From assembly GCA_019914945.1 (NCBI GenBank), contig CM034102.1, positions 16,729,501-16,793,500 on the forward strand: 64,000 nt of DNA, read 5' to 3'. Each line of letters opens with the position of its first letter. Positions within the stretch are counted from its first letter, which is position 1. This document shows, piece after piece, positions 12,148-25,479 of this stretch. The DNA is from Typha latifolia. Lineage: Eukaryota > Streptophyta > Magnoliopsida > Poales > Typhaceae. The notes under the pieces were generated by a model that did no database searches, was not told the DNA's origin, and saw nothing but the letters and a program-made list of their open reading frames with translations. The position numbers and the translations under genes are program-made.

Positions 12148-15100
12148 TTAGAAACCAGTAAGATAAATATTTGACATCATAGATAGGGAAAATAATGTAA
12201 TATCTGTACTTGGTGAAGGCAGTTTTCCTTCCATGGCTTCTTTTTTTGCTTCGCAAGTTGGACAAAGTAAAGGACCATTACGGGGACCAACTCCTGAAGG
12301 TCTCATTGAATTTGTATGAATAGAAACACCCTCTCCTTGTTTCATCTCTACCTGGCAAACTGCACACTTGAACTGCTTGAACTTGCTGCGTTCTGAACTC
12401 AACCTGAAAGGATAATGTTTGATCACCAGCATCAAAGAATATCTATTAGTTTGACCACATACATCAGGAAATGAAAGAAAAAGTGCTGGCATGCCATACC
12501 AAACATTCAAGAAATTAATGCTTTATTATGCAATGTATAAGTCACTCAACTACCATGCCCTTGCGACCCCCTAAAAATGGTGATTTAAATAAAGTTGGAA
12601 AGTTTAATTGAAGGGCTCCATAACCAGACGTGCAAGTCATTTATTAGTTGACTTTCACCATAGGAGAAATATCGCTATTGCCACATCCCAATGCTTCTCC
12701 CTTCCCACTACTACTTTCCTATGTGTTCAGAGGCTGCAATGCACATCTCCCACCAGTGTATACATATAACATAAAAGCAAAGTTGTAAGTCTAATTGATA
12801 TTGCTCTGGAAATGGAATGTGTTGATTCTTTCCTAATTGGTTGGATCGTAGGCACCTACTTTATTTCCTACTACAAAATGGTAGGAACTGAAAAGGTAAG
12901 CATTTTCAGCACTTAGTCCTATGATATCACCAAGAATAGGATCTAGAACTCCAACAATGCATCTCTTAGTGCTAAATGAATCTCACTGAAAAGTAAAACT
13001 GTCAAATGTCAAAACTATGTCTCATTGATGGAAGTAACTTCTTTTTTCAGGTTGGGCACTCATTAACTGAAGTGACAAAAATAATTGATGCATTTATAAC
13101 TATCAAAATTGCCAGTAAAATCTAGTAGAAGAATGCACAATGAAAAAGGCATCTAGTGATGCAATGCAAAACTACTAATTAAATTTCTGCTAGGACATAT
13201 TGACCTTTGTGCAAGTAATGCAGATCCATCCTCAAATATTTCCTCTACAACGTCTGGTTCACAACAGCCTCGATCCAACTCATCAGGCAGGGACTCATAA
13301 GATTTTCGGAGGAACAAAGATTTGATTCCCACTTTTCCTGGCTTTTTCAATGGAGGGCTCAACTTCTCTGGTGGTAATATATCAACAACGATGCAGGTAG
13401 TATCATCTCGTAGTCCTTTTACCTTCACAGCTTCCTGTGTGTGGAAATAAGTCAGCATCAAAATAGCAGTAATAGTAAGGTAACAATTATAGCTTATAAG
13501 AAGTACCTTAACAATTCGATCAGCTGCAACTTCTGCTGGCAAACCCCGACAACTACTAACAGCCTTATCAGATGTTAAAGCATCCCACACACCATCACTT
13601 GATATGACAAGTCGTCCTCCAGCATTGGACAGCTGTATCAATTATAGAAGATTTACAAACTGCAATATCTATGAAACAGAAAGATGCTCATTTGTATGAC
13701 ATATATTAGCATAATACTACTTTAAAAATCTTCTAATATATAAATCAAGCCAGTGAGATAGCATCTTTCATACCCCGGAGAACTGTTTCATAATTTCATT
13801 GGGTAAGAACAAGATGGAAATATAAGACCCACTTATGGTAAGATGCATAAACATGACATGTGATGACAGCATAAATACTGCTGCCATGACGCAATCTGTT
13901 TTGACCACCACAATTGATTCATAACCAAATCATAACACTGGCATAAAGTATCTGCTTGCTTTTATGTGTAATACATGTAACTAGGAGTTTAAGCCATGAA
14001 GACAAATCCAAGATCATATCCTTATTAGACCTGTAATACCCGTTAGAAAAATTGGAGGTCTTCGACAACAATACCATGACAAAATTACTGAAACAACAAT
14101 TGAATGATATCAAGGCTCTCCATTAGCTATTTACTTTATAAGACATGAGGCATACATGTGCGTCTGTGTGTTGAAAATAGACTTCCACATGAGACATCGT
14201 AAGGAAAGCCCAACATGTTATAAAAAGGCTCAAAATATCAGTTCAATTAGAAAAGTTGGAAATCATGACCCATTTGCACTAACAATAAGCAACTTACTGA
14301 CCTTCACTTGTTTCACATGAGGAATAGGAACTATATATTGACCAACATCCAAATCACCAATTGATCTTGACAGACACAGGCCACCTGGCCAGCACCTTAG
14401 AGGGCCAATCTGAAATACAACATAACAATTAAATATATTAATGGTGACTACAAAACAGAGAAACAAGGTCACTATTGTACAATTTTACTCAGTATTTTTC
14501 ATATGCACTAGACAGAACAAAGCACACCTCTGATTTCTTTGTGGCACATGCATATACATGTGCATGAGTATACGGAAAATTAAGTAGAACTGTAGTGCTT
14601 CCAAAGTAAGAGAGAAAATTATAAACTTATGATGTGACACGTGAGAATACAAAGGAATAAACTTTAAAAAGCTTAATCATTTTATTCAAATACACTCTAA
14701 AAACATAAAATGATTTGCAAGGAACATGCCTCAGCACCGCCAGCAATAACTATTCTCCCAACTTCACCGCCACTTGATGTTATGCGCTCGACCCTGTGAT
14801 GGAACTAATCCAAAATCAGAAAAACAAAAAGGAAATATACTAACTATAACAGAGAAAAGTCATGCAGCGTAGACATACTCCTCCTCATTAACATCCAACC
14901 GGTGATCTGCTGATAAATGGTAAACTGAACCTTCAGCAGATTCAAGTATACAACGTGAATCACCAACTGATGCTACAGTAACAAACCACCCATCAATTAT
15001 GACAAACGTTGCAGTCGTTCCTGAAGTATGCGCTGAAAAAACATTTTACTAATTAAGTTAGAGTTGAAGCACAAACTGTAAAACAAAGATATGGTGTAGA

Positions 15101-16857
15101 ATGTTTGAAGCTGTGAAAATGTCAAGTTTCAACATATCGACATTTAGTAATCACATGTTAGTCTTGAAAAGAAACAGAAATGACAGTAGCATCACAAACT
15201 TGTATATGTTCTTTTGCTGATAAAAGAAGGAGACATGAAAAAACATAAGAAGAGAATAATTATCATAATATTATCTTGTAGATACTGGAATTAAGTCACT
15301 AACGATACTCTGTTTCTAGTTCATTTTTTCATTATGGATGCCTCATATTTTATAATGTAGAGACTTGCCACTTGTCAGATAAAGAGCTACTAGAACTTGA
15401 TCCCAGGGTTATTTTGCATCTTCTCTATGTAATGTTAGTAGCAATATGGCCTGTAAGTTGTCATAGGCAGAACCATTACATAGAATATCTGTAAGTTAGG
15501 AAGCTGAATTCATTACTGCCAGAAGATCTAACGGAAGCGCAAACTTTAGTATACAAAATCATAAGATTTAGTAAGAAAAAAAAGGAAATTTGGAAATAAA
15601 TGAAATTGAATATGAATCTTCCATTAAAAACTCAAATCACAAATAAAGCAGACAGTCATTACTAGGTTCATGCCTTTTTCTTGGAAATCTTTATCAGTTT
15701 TAACAAACCCCGCAACTAGTGCACTTGGCAATGCTGCTATCCACTCCTCCCTGCTAAGTTTTGGAGGAATAGCACCCAAAACATTGTTTAGAAGATTCTC
15801 CTTTGAATAAATTGCAGCTCCAGACCCATTATGTCCATCAAAAAGCTGCAAAGAATATGGACAGAGTTATTCTAACAAATATTACTAGTGGAGCTATCCA
15901 TCAAAACTGTTCCAGCAAAAACAGGCATGGATTCAAGATTAATTAGTTCGTAAAGAAGCAAGCCCATGCAAGCAATGTCATATAAATCCAAATTAACATG
16001 GAAGATGATTTACTGGTGATTCCCCTTTTTTCTTATTTATTGTGGCCCCGATTTCCAACATTAATAAAAGAATTGATTCTAGGATCCTAAGAAAATCAAA
16101 AGTAGAAAGCATAAAATAAAAAAGAAAAGAAAAAGGTTGACTAGCGGATTATTACGAGATGCCTTAGTTGGAATCAACTAATGGAAGGACAAAAGGTTCG
16201 ATTAGCAAATGAAGATACAGCCTACTTATGGGGGTAAAAATAAAAGGAGACAGACCAGCGGAGTACCAACTTGGAGAATTGACTAGAGTTTGAGATGAAA
16301 TAACCACTGTTGCCATAAATCTTCACACAAGTTATCCAAAAAGTTTGATCATCTTTTTTTTTTCGCAGATTAAAGTAATATTTGGACTTTATCTGAGAAT
16401 ACAGGATGACATGGTGCAATTTTATGCTATCCAGTAAATAAAGAAACAGAGAAACCGAGAAAGATACATAATACTACAAAATCAGGAATAGACTCCCATA
16501 ACAATATCACGAAACCATCTGGCGCAAACTTCTTCATCAACCCTTCTTAATCAAATTTGGCTAATTTTTACCAACAAATGCAAATGGGTATGTTCCTCCA
16601 AGAGATTCAAAAGTACTCAAAAACCAAGAAGAGATGCCAGAATCCTAACAATCGAAACCAATTTAAAGAAGAGGTACTCTTACCGCAAAGACCGAGAAGG
16701 TGGTGGAACCATTCTTGTCCATTCTGTGGCACTCGGCCTTCAAGAAAGTGAAGTCCTCCCCTTTCCTGCTCTGGCTCGCCTGCCCATACAATATATCCGG
16801 CTTCTCGCTTCTCTCATTCGATAGCTCTCGCTTGAGTAACACTGCCAATGGCACCAT
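12148..16857 (-). CDS. Protein phosphatase 2C (At1g47380/PP2C12-like) with Cys-rich tail
   Basis: A metal-dependent Ser/Thr phosphatase of the PPM family. Exons on the minus strand, 5' to 3', are 16857-16684, 15845-15674, 15032-14879, 14793-14730, 14409-14302, 13632-13507, 13434-13205 and 12403-12148. They total 1284 nt and 427 aa, against about 428 in the Arabidopsis relative. PP2C motifs are present: LFDGHNG at residues 59-65, SVGDSRCIL, SRSIGDLDVG, ISSDGVWDA and RDDTTCIVVD. The aspartates of FDGH, SDG and RDD are the expected metal ligands. The tail carries CAVC and CPTC pairs, a possible zinc site. The start MVPLAVLLKREL matches the family. An in-frame ATG 84 bases upstream (16941) is an alternative. 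Two introns appear to use GC donors. The last ~17 residues are uncertain. Confidence 0.87.
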
Positions 16858-19126
16858 CCCTTCTCCCGCCTTCGTCTCCGTCAGACCCACTTCGCCAGAT
16901 CCTTCAAAACCTCCAAAGCTGCAATCTTTCTGAAGAAACATGAACAATGGAGGAAAAAGTTCAAATTTTCTCAGGGAACAAGAGTAGAATATATGGAAGG
17001 CAAGACACAACTTGGTATCAGAGAACTAGATTTGACGATCCATGCTTAGGGAGAGATTTACCCTCGAATTTGGATATATCTGTATAAATAAATCGATGAT
17101 AAAAGAGAAAAAGAGAGGTTGGATTGAGAGGGTGAAGGCATCCGCGTATTGGCCTTTTTAATGTTTCAACGTATAAAAAAAAAAGGAAGCTTAACGTGCA
17201 AAGCATTAAGAAAACTCTCAGCTGTCAGATTAATTACAAAATATCCAAGAACTTATTGTTTACATCAATAAATATAAAATAAATTTTTAAGTAACAGCTG
17301 GGTTTTTTTTTTCTTTTACTTTTCTAAATAGCATTACATTTCCAGGTGTCTATCTCCTATTAGAACTAATAAATATATATTTTTTATTTTGATTTATTGT
17401 TCAGCACAAAAAAGAAAAGAAAAAAAAAAGACTTGATCAATGGATCAATACTTCCTCTCCAATTACTTGAATCTTTATGGAGATAATTCATGCAGGCAAC
17501 CATAGTTGATAATAATAACACATTAAATAATTTTTTTTCCTTCAAGAAACCTTCACTATCCTTTATCAAAGGAGAGAAAAGAAAAAGGCTAATAAAGAAA
17601 GAAAGGAAAAGAAATCCGACTCATAAATATATTAAAAACTATGAAGATTTGATCTGCTACATAGGTAGATAAATTAAACAGAATAAACTAGCATGGAAAA
17701 TGCGTGGAGGCTACTAATTAACACATGGTGGGATGATTCCCACTAACTCACTGCCTCACACCATTTGTATATCAACTTATTTAGTTTATGAGTTTCATGG
17801 CAAAGCCCCAGTTTCTTCTTGCAAGCAGTTCACCAACTTGTCAAAGAATCTTATCCTTAGCTAGGTTTCTCTTTTCAAATGTTTCTCATGTTGAAGAATA
17901 AACCAAGTCAAATGCCAGGTCTGAAGAGGATAAGATAAAACACACTGCAGCACCAACTGCAAGAAGTTGCTGCATTTTAAGATCCCTTCATTGGTAGCCA
18001 AATCATGCAGGCTGCAGCAGTTATAGTAGAAAAGAAATAAAATTTTAATCTAACTTAGCAGCCAATCCTGGACTGCAAAGTATTTCCAATTGCAGAGAGT
18101 AACTCAAGAGTACTGAGATTTGGCAGACAAATTAGATTTCAAGCTCATCCACACAGGAAACAATATATGTCAAAACATTAATATTAGACAAAGAAGAAGC
18201 TGAGCCTATTGACCAGAAGTGTTTTTACGCCGATGTGCTTCTCTAAATTTACTCAGGTAAATGAAGTATGAGATAATCCGTAAGGTTTAATATAAGCACC
18301 AGCAAATATTCGAAACAAATTTTTATTGAGTCAGTTGACCACATCACCATATAAACATTCATTAGCTTCAGAAATGAAGTATTCATGAACACATTTGGCA
18401 TTTTCATTTTCTAATGAACAGATAAATTGGCTCTTCAAACATTACACAGTGCATTCAATGGAGAAGGTAAATTGAACAAGACAGGAGGGAGCAAAAGATG
18501 GTAATAGCAATTTAAGTTAGAACATCTCACTATTTCTAACTACTGTAGTATGTACAACATTTTGTATGTCAGAATTTGAAGTACAGTCTTAATTCTTAAG
18601 GAGTTGACCATAATTTAGATAGTAAAATATTTATAGGTGCTCCTTAACAATTAAAACCAACTAACATGTCGAAACTCTCTCCTCCAATTCTTCCATGAAG
18701 TTGACCAACTTATACCTGCAAAACAAAAGAATAGTTCATTAATATTTGACAATTATAGCACTAGGATTGGCAGAAATGCAGTGGCAACAAATGCAATTCG
18801 TGTAAATAAAGGTCATTTTTTTCTTCTGTTATACAGTCAAAGAATTGTGTGATAGTAGAATGTCAGTAATTGGGGAGGGAAAACTAGTCTCACAAGCTCA
18901 AGTAAAGCTTTTAGTTCTTTGAGTAGAGAAATTAGTCTCAACTTCTTTTGGTCAGTTGTCCATCTTTAAACCTTGTCATATTTTATACGGTAGGCAGCTA
19001 ATAAAGTTCAATACTATAAATCCTTCATCCGAAACGAAAGAACAACAAAACTTTAAACACAATGAATGGAAGAGTAACTAGTATTAATCACCTGTTGCAT
19101 TTGCATTTGGAGGGCTCAAAGCAACA
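16858..19126. other. Intergenic region and B3-gene 3' UTR
   Basis: The PP2C 5' leader and promoter occupy roughly 16860-17250. Next come AT-rich sequence with A and T runs, and then the long 3' side of the B3 gene. Two good minus-strand junction-like sequences at about 18716 and 19092 suggest a spliced 3' UTR. No coding region can be supported. Confidence 0.45.
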
Positions 19127-20674
19127 TCATTTATCATAATAGCCACTCGCCCTAATTATATAGATCTGGGAGATACATTGAAAGATATAAAAATGTCATA
19201 ATTTGAAGTATTTAAAAAAAAAATCTGAAAAGGAACATAAAAATGGTAGCCTAAAGAATATTGTTTGAATTTGACTATATTCTTACTATCAATGCAGTAC
19301 CTTGAATGTGGTAGGCTCAATCAACTGGAAAACCAGTGCATCACCATCAACTAATTGATGATGTATAGAGAAGCCTCTCCATCCACCACTCAAACCTCTC
19401 TTCTTTGCAAGGTAAACAGTGTCAAATTCCTCTTCCATTTCATCAACTAAAGTAACAGTAGCATCGTGTTTTGGTAGGTAACTGTTGCTAAATTGAGTAG
19501 GAAGACCCTGTTGAAAGATCATCCACAATCTAATTGAATCAAAAGAGCAACGGCTAATAAAAACTAGAATACCACATCAACATCTGTATTCATAAATAAA
19601 GTTACCAGCCAAAATCCTCCAGTAACATGTGATTGAAGCATGGGCTTTACAAAAGTAGGAAACTCGCAACCAAGTGTTTCTTCAACTTCTTCTGCTTTTG
19701 TTTGAGCATACATCCTCTCTTCATCTGAGGCATATACTCGATGCGACAAATCTCTCCTCTTATAAGTCCTAAAGTGCTAACGGTACCATTAGATAAATCT
19801 TATAGTTGTTATACAAGTTGAGAACACAAGTGTTTAGAGCAAGGACAAAGCGACAGACCTTCTAGGCCTCTTTACAACATTCCAAGCCTCCTATAAAAGC
19901 ACATAAATTAGAAGAAAATAAAACTTCAAAAAATGATAACAAGTTCGCAGATTAAATGAAACTTATAAGAAAATTGGCATTAGCAAAACTCTTCGTGTAA
20001 TATGAATTACTATGAGTTAGATGTAAATCCAATAGATCTTCAATCCATGAACTCATCCATTGCTGCATGCCTTTCTCAGCTCTGCCATATCTTATAGGTT
20101 TTTTAAGACGCTAAATTGAATCTAGAAGTGAGAGAGCAAGCTAAAGTAAGAGAAATGGAATAAAAAATGCAGTTTGTAGCTAAACGGTTAACAAGTTCTC
20201 AAAGGTTACGAAGTTACGTGCAGAGACTTAGAACAACCTGGAAAGCATTAGTTTATAAGATAATATAGTAAGTTTCAAGCATTAATATTGATTGATAGAA
20301 ATCCTCCAAGTCCATAAGAAGTAAAGGATTGCATACTTCTCGATATTTTGGCGGCTCCGGCAACTTAGCCACACGATTCGACCTCCTCAAAACCACGATT
20401 CCCTGTTCCTGTGGAGCCTTCCGCTTCAAAGACTTCACCTTTAACATAGAAAGAGCAAGAAAAGATCAATTAGATGTCAAATCGAAGAGATGGCCTACTA
20501 GAAGAAAATGCAAAACGAAGAGGTGGGTCAGTCGGAAACCGGAGAAGGCTTAGGAGAGGTAGTGGCTTCTCGGAGGGCAACGGAGAGGTGGCCCAAGTTG
20601 AGTTCTTCGAGCTTCCTCTTGTTCTCTTCGAGCTTCTTCTTGCGGAGTTCCTCGTAGGAGAGAGAGGGCGCCAT
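19127..20674 (-). CDS. B3 domain-containing DNA-binding protein (At5g42700/At3g19184-like)
   Basis: A plant B3-family nuclear protein. Exons on the minus strand are 20674-20540, 20438-20337, 19890-19859, 19768-19606, 19507-19301 and 19165-19127. They total 678 nt and 225 aa, the usual size for this small B3 group. The N-terminus (MAPSLSYEELRKKKLEENKRK) is the family's charged helix. A basic stretch (LKRKAPQ..., LRRSNRVAKLPEPPKYRE) follows and could act as a nuclear signal. The B3 fold runs from about residue 125 to 220: FPTFVKPMLQSHVTGGFWL, GLPTQFSNSYLP, WRGFSIHHQLVDGDALVFQLIEPTTFKIYIIR. All junctions are GT-AG and the frame closes on TGA after GYYDK. Its DNA target is unknown. Confidence 0.88.
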
Positions 20675-21318
20675 TGCTGTCTATTGAAGGAAGGAGAGGA
20701 GAGGAGAGGAGAGGTTTTGGTTACCGTTTAATTCTCGGGCTCGGGTTTTGGAGAGGAGAGGCGGACGGACGTATGGGAAGACGAAACGTGGCCCTGGGAT
20801 TCAAAACTTCAAATTCAAAAGCTGGAGGACTTTTATGCAAGAGATGTGCGCTTATTTGTACATTTAATGAAGTTTAAGAAATATAAGGAAAACTTTCTGT
20901 TTCTCTTGTCCAGAATATTTTCTTTTTCTTTATCCACTGAAGCAATCTGTTCAATCTAAGCAATATTATACTATCCATTGTGTTCAATACTCAGTTCTTG
21001 TTCACCATAGAACAGTTAACTTGCAGGAATTCCACAAAGAAGAATATACTAATTTCATCCCTTTTCCCTCAATAATCATTAATCACTGCAAGAATTCATA
21101 AGATTAAAGCCCGTTTCTCCTTTACAGACTCACAGGTACAATACATAATGTAAGCAAGCTGACTGTACAATTCGTTAGGAAAAATGCTATGGCATTATTG
21201 CCAATTATTTGTTATTCTACACAATATCTAGCATGTGTTCTTCAAGGTTTATCGTCCTGGAGAAATATTAATATCCTCATCACAGATCCAGTAAGGGCAT
21301 CTTTCACATGCCAAAACT
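20675..21318. other. Intergenic, between two minus-strand genes
   Basis: The B3 gene promoter and GA-rich leader lie at 20675-20850 (a run of GAGGA units at about 20693-20712). The rest is the 3' side of the TMEM53-like gene. No further gene is seen. Confidence 0.5.
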
Positions 21319-24300
21319 CTACAATCTGGAGCGCCATATGCATTTCATTGGATTAAAAGTACCGTGCTGACGGGAGGAAGCAAAATCCTGCGTTCCGTTT
21401 ACTGAGGTAACAGGCTTTAAATCCCAGCCTTCTATATTCTTTGGAATACATACATCGTAGAGGATTTGGCCCAGCACCCCATGGGCATTGATGCTTGGTG
21501 CACTCGGCATGTGGAACAACTCGGCTTTCTTATCTTCTTGGCTATCATGGTATTCCATGGAGCTTGGCAAAACGAAATGATCACTTGGAGCAACAGCTAC
21601 TCTTCTTAGGCTCTCATTTGAATCCACTGCAGCAGCTTTGCGAAGGTTGCTGACTGTTTCAGGTATGGGGTCGTGATGATCTTGCATGGTTTTGGAGCCT
21701 CTGTTCAGTTGCCTTCTATTGAAATAGACAATAGAAGCCTTGCGAAGCAGCTCAGTTACAGCACTCCGATATTCATCTGCATGATACTTCAAATGACCTG
21801 CATAATGGATAGGACAGCAAAAAACCTATTCAGATCAAAAAGTAAATGAAAGAACTTCACATGAAAAATTACTAATCTGTAAAAATATATGCTCCAACAT
21901 CATATATGTGTAGTCGTTGATATTGGCTGAATACAAAATATAAGCTTAAACTTTTCGAGTAGTTAGTAAATTAACAAAATATAATAACAGAGATTCTGAG
22001 TTTAAATCCTTCCACACTCATTTGTTATTTAAAAAATATAAAATCTTCATCTATTTAATTCAAGTTCACTTTTTGAATCTCTCAAAATGTCTTCGAATCT
22101 AAAAGTGAGAATTTTTTTTGGAAATGTCAAATATAAAAATCACCATTCTCTAACAACTTAAAATTTTAAAGTAATTAGTGAATTAACACTATCAAATTCC
22201 ATAACCTTTTAAGATATGCTAGCAGAAATTCCTAGTTCTTTAATTTCCTTTAAATTGCACTAGTCCTCTGAAAATTTCCTATCCAGCAGCAAGATTGAAG
22301 CTAAGATCAGTTGGCAACATACCAACATGAGGACAGCTATTCCACTTCACCATTTTAACATCGCCTCCCAACTCTTGCAGACGCAGAAAAAAGTTGTGAA
22401 CGATTGGAAATGGCGCAAGCTTATCGTCTTCAGAAGTAATTATGAGAATTGGTCCCATATTCTGCATATATAGGTATACCCAATAAATTGTATAGAAAAA
22501 TAAATATTGAATGTAGACGGAAATCGTGTTAAATAATTAAGAGCCTTACAACTGATGAATACAGAGTCTGCCAATACTCAACACGTTGTGCTTCAAATCT
22601 GTTAATGAAGAGTGTATCAAGTCCAGAAGCAAGGGCTTTTGCCATCCATGATAAAACTCTAGGAGGGTGTGACATTTTGAGGACAGATGGATGAAGGACA
22701 AATCGAGTGCCCAAGTCACTTGTAAAATCCACAGGACTAGAATCATATATCTGTCCACATAGACAGTCCCTTACCAGCTGATATTTATCCTTCAGGAGAA
22801 TAAGAAGAAAAAGCAAAATCAGAGACACCATTGAGCCTCTTGCTAATTCATCCAAAATCACATAAACTTGATCTCAAGTATTCACAAAAGATGGCAACAA
22901 AAAAAAAAAAAAAAAAGCTACAAGGTGTATTTTGACATAAATTACTTCAAATGCCAAACATAAGAGATGAAAAATATATTGCAACTAAATCTACAAAATA
23001 TGAACAAACCTGATCTGATTGCCCTTCACATTTTCCCTCAATCAGCTGGAAAGAAAGAAACATGTATATTTAGTGTTACAACAAAGAAAGAAACTACTCT
23101 GCCAAAATAGAGAAGAAAAAAATTAAAATACTTAGAAACATATCATATTGCCGCATCCCTTTATAGGCTTATAGCACAAACCTGAATAACCTTGTACATG
23201 CAACCTTTCGATCCTCCAGAAAAAGATGCAAATACGATTGGTAATGACCGAGTCTTTACTTCCTGTTATTCCAGAAAAAAAAAACAATTATGGTAGCAGC
23301 AGTTTAGGCCATATAGAGCAGATGTGAATATGTATATAATAAGGCTTAGGAATCATATTTTTCATTGAAACAGTGTACAAGATTGAAAGAAATCTGATTT
23401 CATATCATGGATCCAGACATGGATCCAGGTATGACTCAACAAGAGACTTGCTAAACAAGAAAGTAGGTCGGGATTTGTTGTTCAGGGAAAATTTAGGACC
23501 TTTCAAGCTCAATCTAAACTAGGATAACCACTCCTTGCATCAAGTACATGGTAAAAAACGTACAGGTATCTATCCCATAATAAGGTTGACAGAGCAATAT
23601 TCAAGTAGTTAGTTGAGTACAAACTGACCTTAGCAAGCTCTTTGAGAATACCATCAGCTAGAGATGCAGCCTTTTCAGGAAAAAATCTGCATCAATTGAT
23701 ACATTATGAGTTGAGAGGACTAATTTCTAGACAATGAATGATAAAAGCAATTTAATGAAGGAACAAACTATTTCAAGGAATGGTACAACAAATAATGGAA
23801 ACGAATTTCATTCAATAGAACCAAAAGTAGAGCACATATAAATACATCAGTTTGAACACTAGCGGTACTATTTATCATACCATCGTGGTCTAAAACTTGA
23901 GTAGTTACATTGAATTCTTGATCGCCAAAATAAGTACCCTAGAAGTAAAACAAGTAAACAATATTTCCAACACAAAGCATTTTATACAACATTTGTCGAG
24001 TCGCATTAATAAATCAAATGCTGTTCATCGTCATTAAACGCCAAGAAACTTTGCCATGCTTGTGAAATCCAATGGAATTATCCCCTTCTTCCCCACAATT
24101 CCGTTTAAAAATCCCACTCGCATCTTCCTTTCAGACGAGACTCTTATACAATAGATTATGCGATCACCTCCGAAACGTGCTTGTGAAATCCAATGGAATT
24201 ATCCCCTTCTTCCCCCACAATTCCGTTTTAAAAATCCCACTCGCATCTTCCTTTCAGACGAGACTCTTCCACAATAGATCATCCGATCACCTCCGAAACC

Positions 24301-24605
24301 CACAAACTCTCATTTAATTAACAAATATACATGAAAGGCGAAATCTTTCCAAACGATTTCTCACAGGCTAATACAAAAATGAAAAAAAAAATTTGCGGGA
24401 AACAAAAAAGAAAAAGAAGTGCATGAGCAAGAAGTGAGACTTACAAGGTGAGGAAATCGACATGGCAAACGAGAGAGCTCCATCCAAGAGACAAATAGAG
24501 GTCGAGGTGGGGTTTCAGATGCCTCTCCTGGCTCGACAGCCAAGCGAACACCACCACTATCCCCACCTCTCCCCCCTTCCTCCCCCAATAGAATCGCCCC
24601 CACAT
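21319..24605 (-). CDS. TMEM53/DUF829-family alpha/beta hydrolase-like protein
   Basis: Exons on the minus strand are 24605-24445, 23686-23629, 23262-23182, 23045-23010, 22789-22550, 22461-22323 and 21797-21319. They total 1194 nt and 397 aa. The N-terminus, MWGRFYWGRKGGEVGIVVVF followed by AWLSSQERHL, is the family signature. A nucleophile elbow SFSGGS places Ser at residue 88. A late acidic strand (ITSEDDKLAP) and CPHVGH supply plausible Asp and His of a hydrolase triad. The ~135 residues after the fold (LRKASIVYFNRRQLNRG onward) form the extended tail found in plant members. The substrate is unknown, and animal TMEM53 is a nuclear-envelope protein. The ATG was chosen because it begins the conserved MWG motif. 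Intron 1 carries a ~121-bp tandem duplication, and the last intron holds a decayed repeat. Confidence 0.87.
21940..22260. repeat. Decayed interspersed repeat in an intron
   Basis: This AT-rich block lies inside the last intron of the TMEM53-like gene. It contains CAGAGATTCTGAGTTTAAATCC followed by long AT tracts, resembling the decayed ...CAGAGCxxxGGTTCAAATCC junction of plant retroelement remnants. The assignment rests on pattern memory only, and boundaries are not defined. Confidence 0.25.
24057..24300. repeat. Tandem duplication, ~121-bp unit, two copies
   Basis: Copy 1 is about 24057-24177 and copy 2 about 24178-24300, both beginning TGCTTGTGAAATCC. The copies differ by only a few substitutions and single-base indels, so the event is recent. 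It lies in intron 1 of the TMEM53-like gene, about 145-390 bases downstream of the exon 1 donor. Confidence 0.9.
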
Positions 24606-25479
24606 CTTTCCCCGCAATCAATCCACCACAAGCTCCTTTTCGCCTTCCGATCCTATCAAAGCTCCTACAAGAACCGCATCGAGAGGCAATTCATAGCTTC
24701 AATGGAATCGAGAAATCTCTCTCTCTCTCTCTGTCTCTCTCTTTTAAATGGACAAAGGGCTGAATGCTATCGTACACGAATAACACCGCGACGGGTCGAT
24801 GTTATCGTGCGCGACGCTGATCTGCTACGATATTAATATACAAAAACCTATTTTGAAGTCCTTGTTGGGGGAGTAAAAGTGCTCAGTTTTTTCTCAATAA
24901 ATTCAGGAAAATTCTTTGCATTGTATATTACTATACCCATATATATTTTACATAACTGAGTTTCCACTCATAGTCAACAAAACAACAATAATAATATTGT
25001 TATAAATTTTTTCATAGGATTCATCCTTATACTTCTTTCTTGTTAGAATTACTAATAACGATTTTGACAAATAATAATATTCCCAAAGTATCTCTAACCA
25101 ATAAAGTCATCAGTCAGCAGCTTAATCTCTTTTAGCTCAGATATAAATTATATATTATTTATTTTTAAAATAGAGAGAGATGAGGTCACGCAGGACGATT
25201 GGTTCGAGTTGGGATCGTTTGTTTTTTTATGCAAGGGTGGGCCGTGGGCCTCACATCTCAATTGACAACCTTAGCACTCTCTATTCTCTGGACCACTAGT
25301 GGTTTAGAGATCCAATCCAGTGGGTCACCTCATTTATTATTATTTTTCTATTAATTTTTTGGATTCGGTGGACTCGAACTCAGATCAAACCAAACCTGAA
25401 TCTTAAACCCAATCACACTGTTACAGTCAGTTCTCACCCCGGCCCCTCGGACCTAAACCCTACTCACCCGTTCCGCCCG
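24606..25479. other. Divergent intergenic (promoter) region
   Basis: This lies between the TMEM53-like gene (-) and the PPR gene (+). A short CT run occurs at about 24716-24742 in the TMEM53 leader. Two TGGGCC Site II motifs occur at 25238-25243 and 25245-25250 on the PPR side. No gene is seen. Confidence 0.5.
25238..25250 (+). promoter_or_regulatory. Paired Site II elements upstream of the PPR gene
   Basis: Two TGGGCC motifs are separated by one base, about 230 bases upstream of the PPR ATG. Such motifs are bound by TCP factors and are enriched in promoters of plant genes for organellar proteins. Confidence 0.45.

Noticed and set aside
24462..24836. Plus-strand open frame of 124 codons
   Set aside because: It is antisense to exon 1 of the TMEM53-like gene, whose minus-strand translation has a clear family signature.
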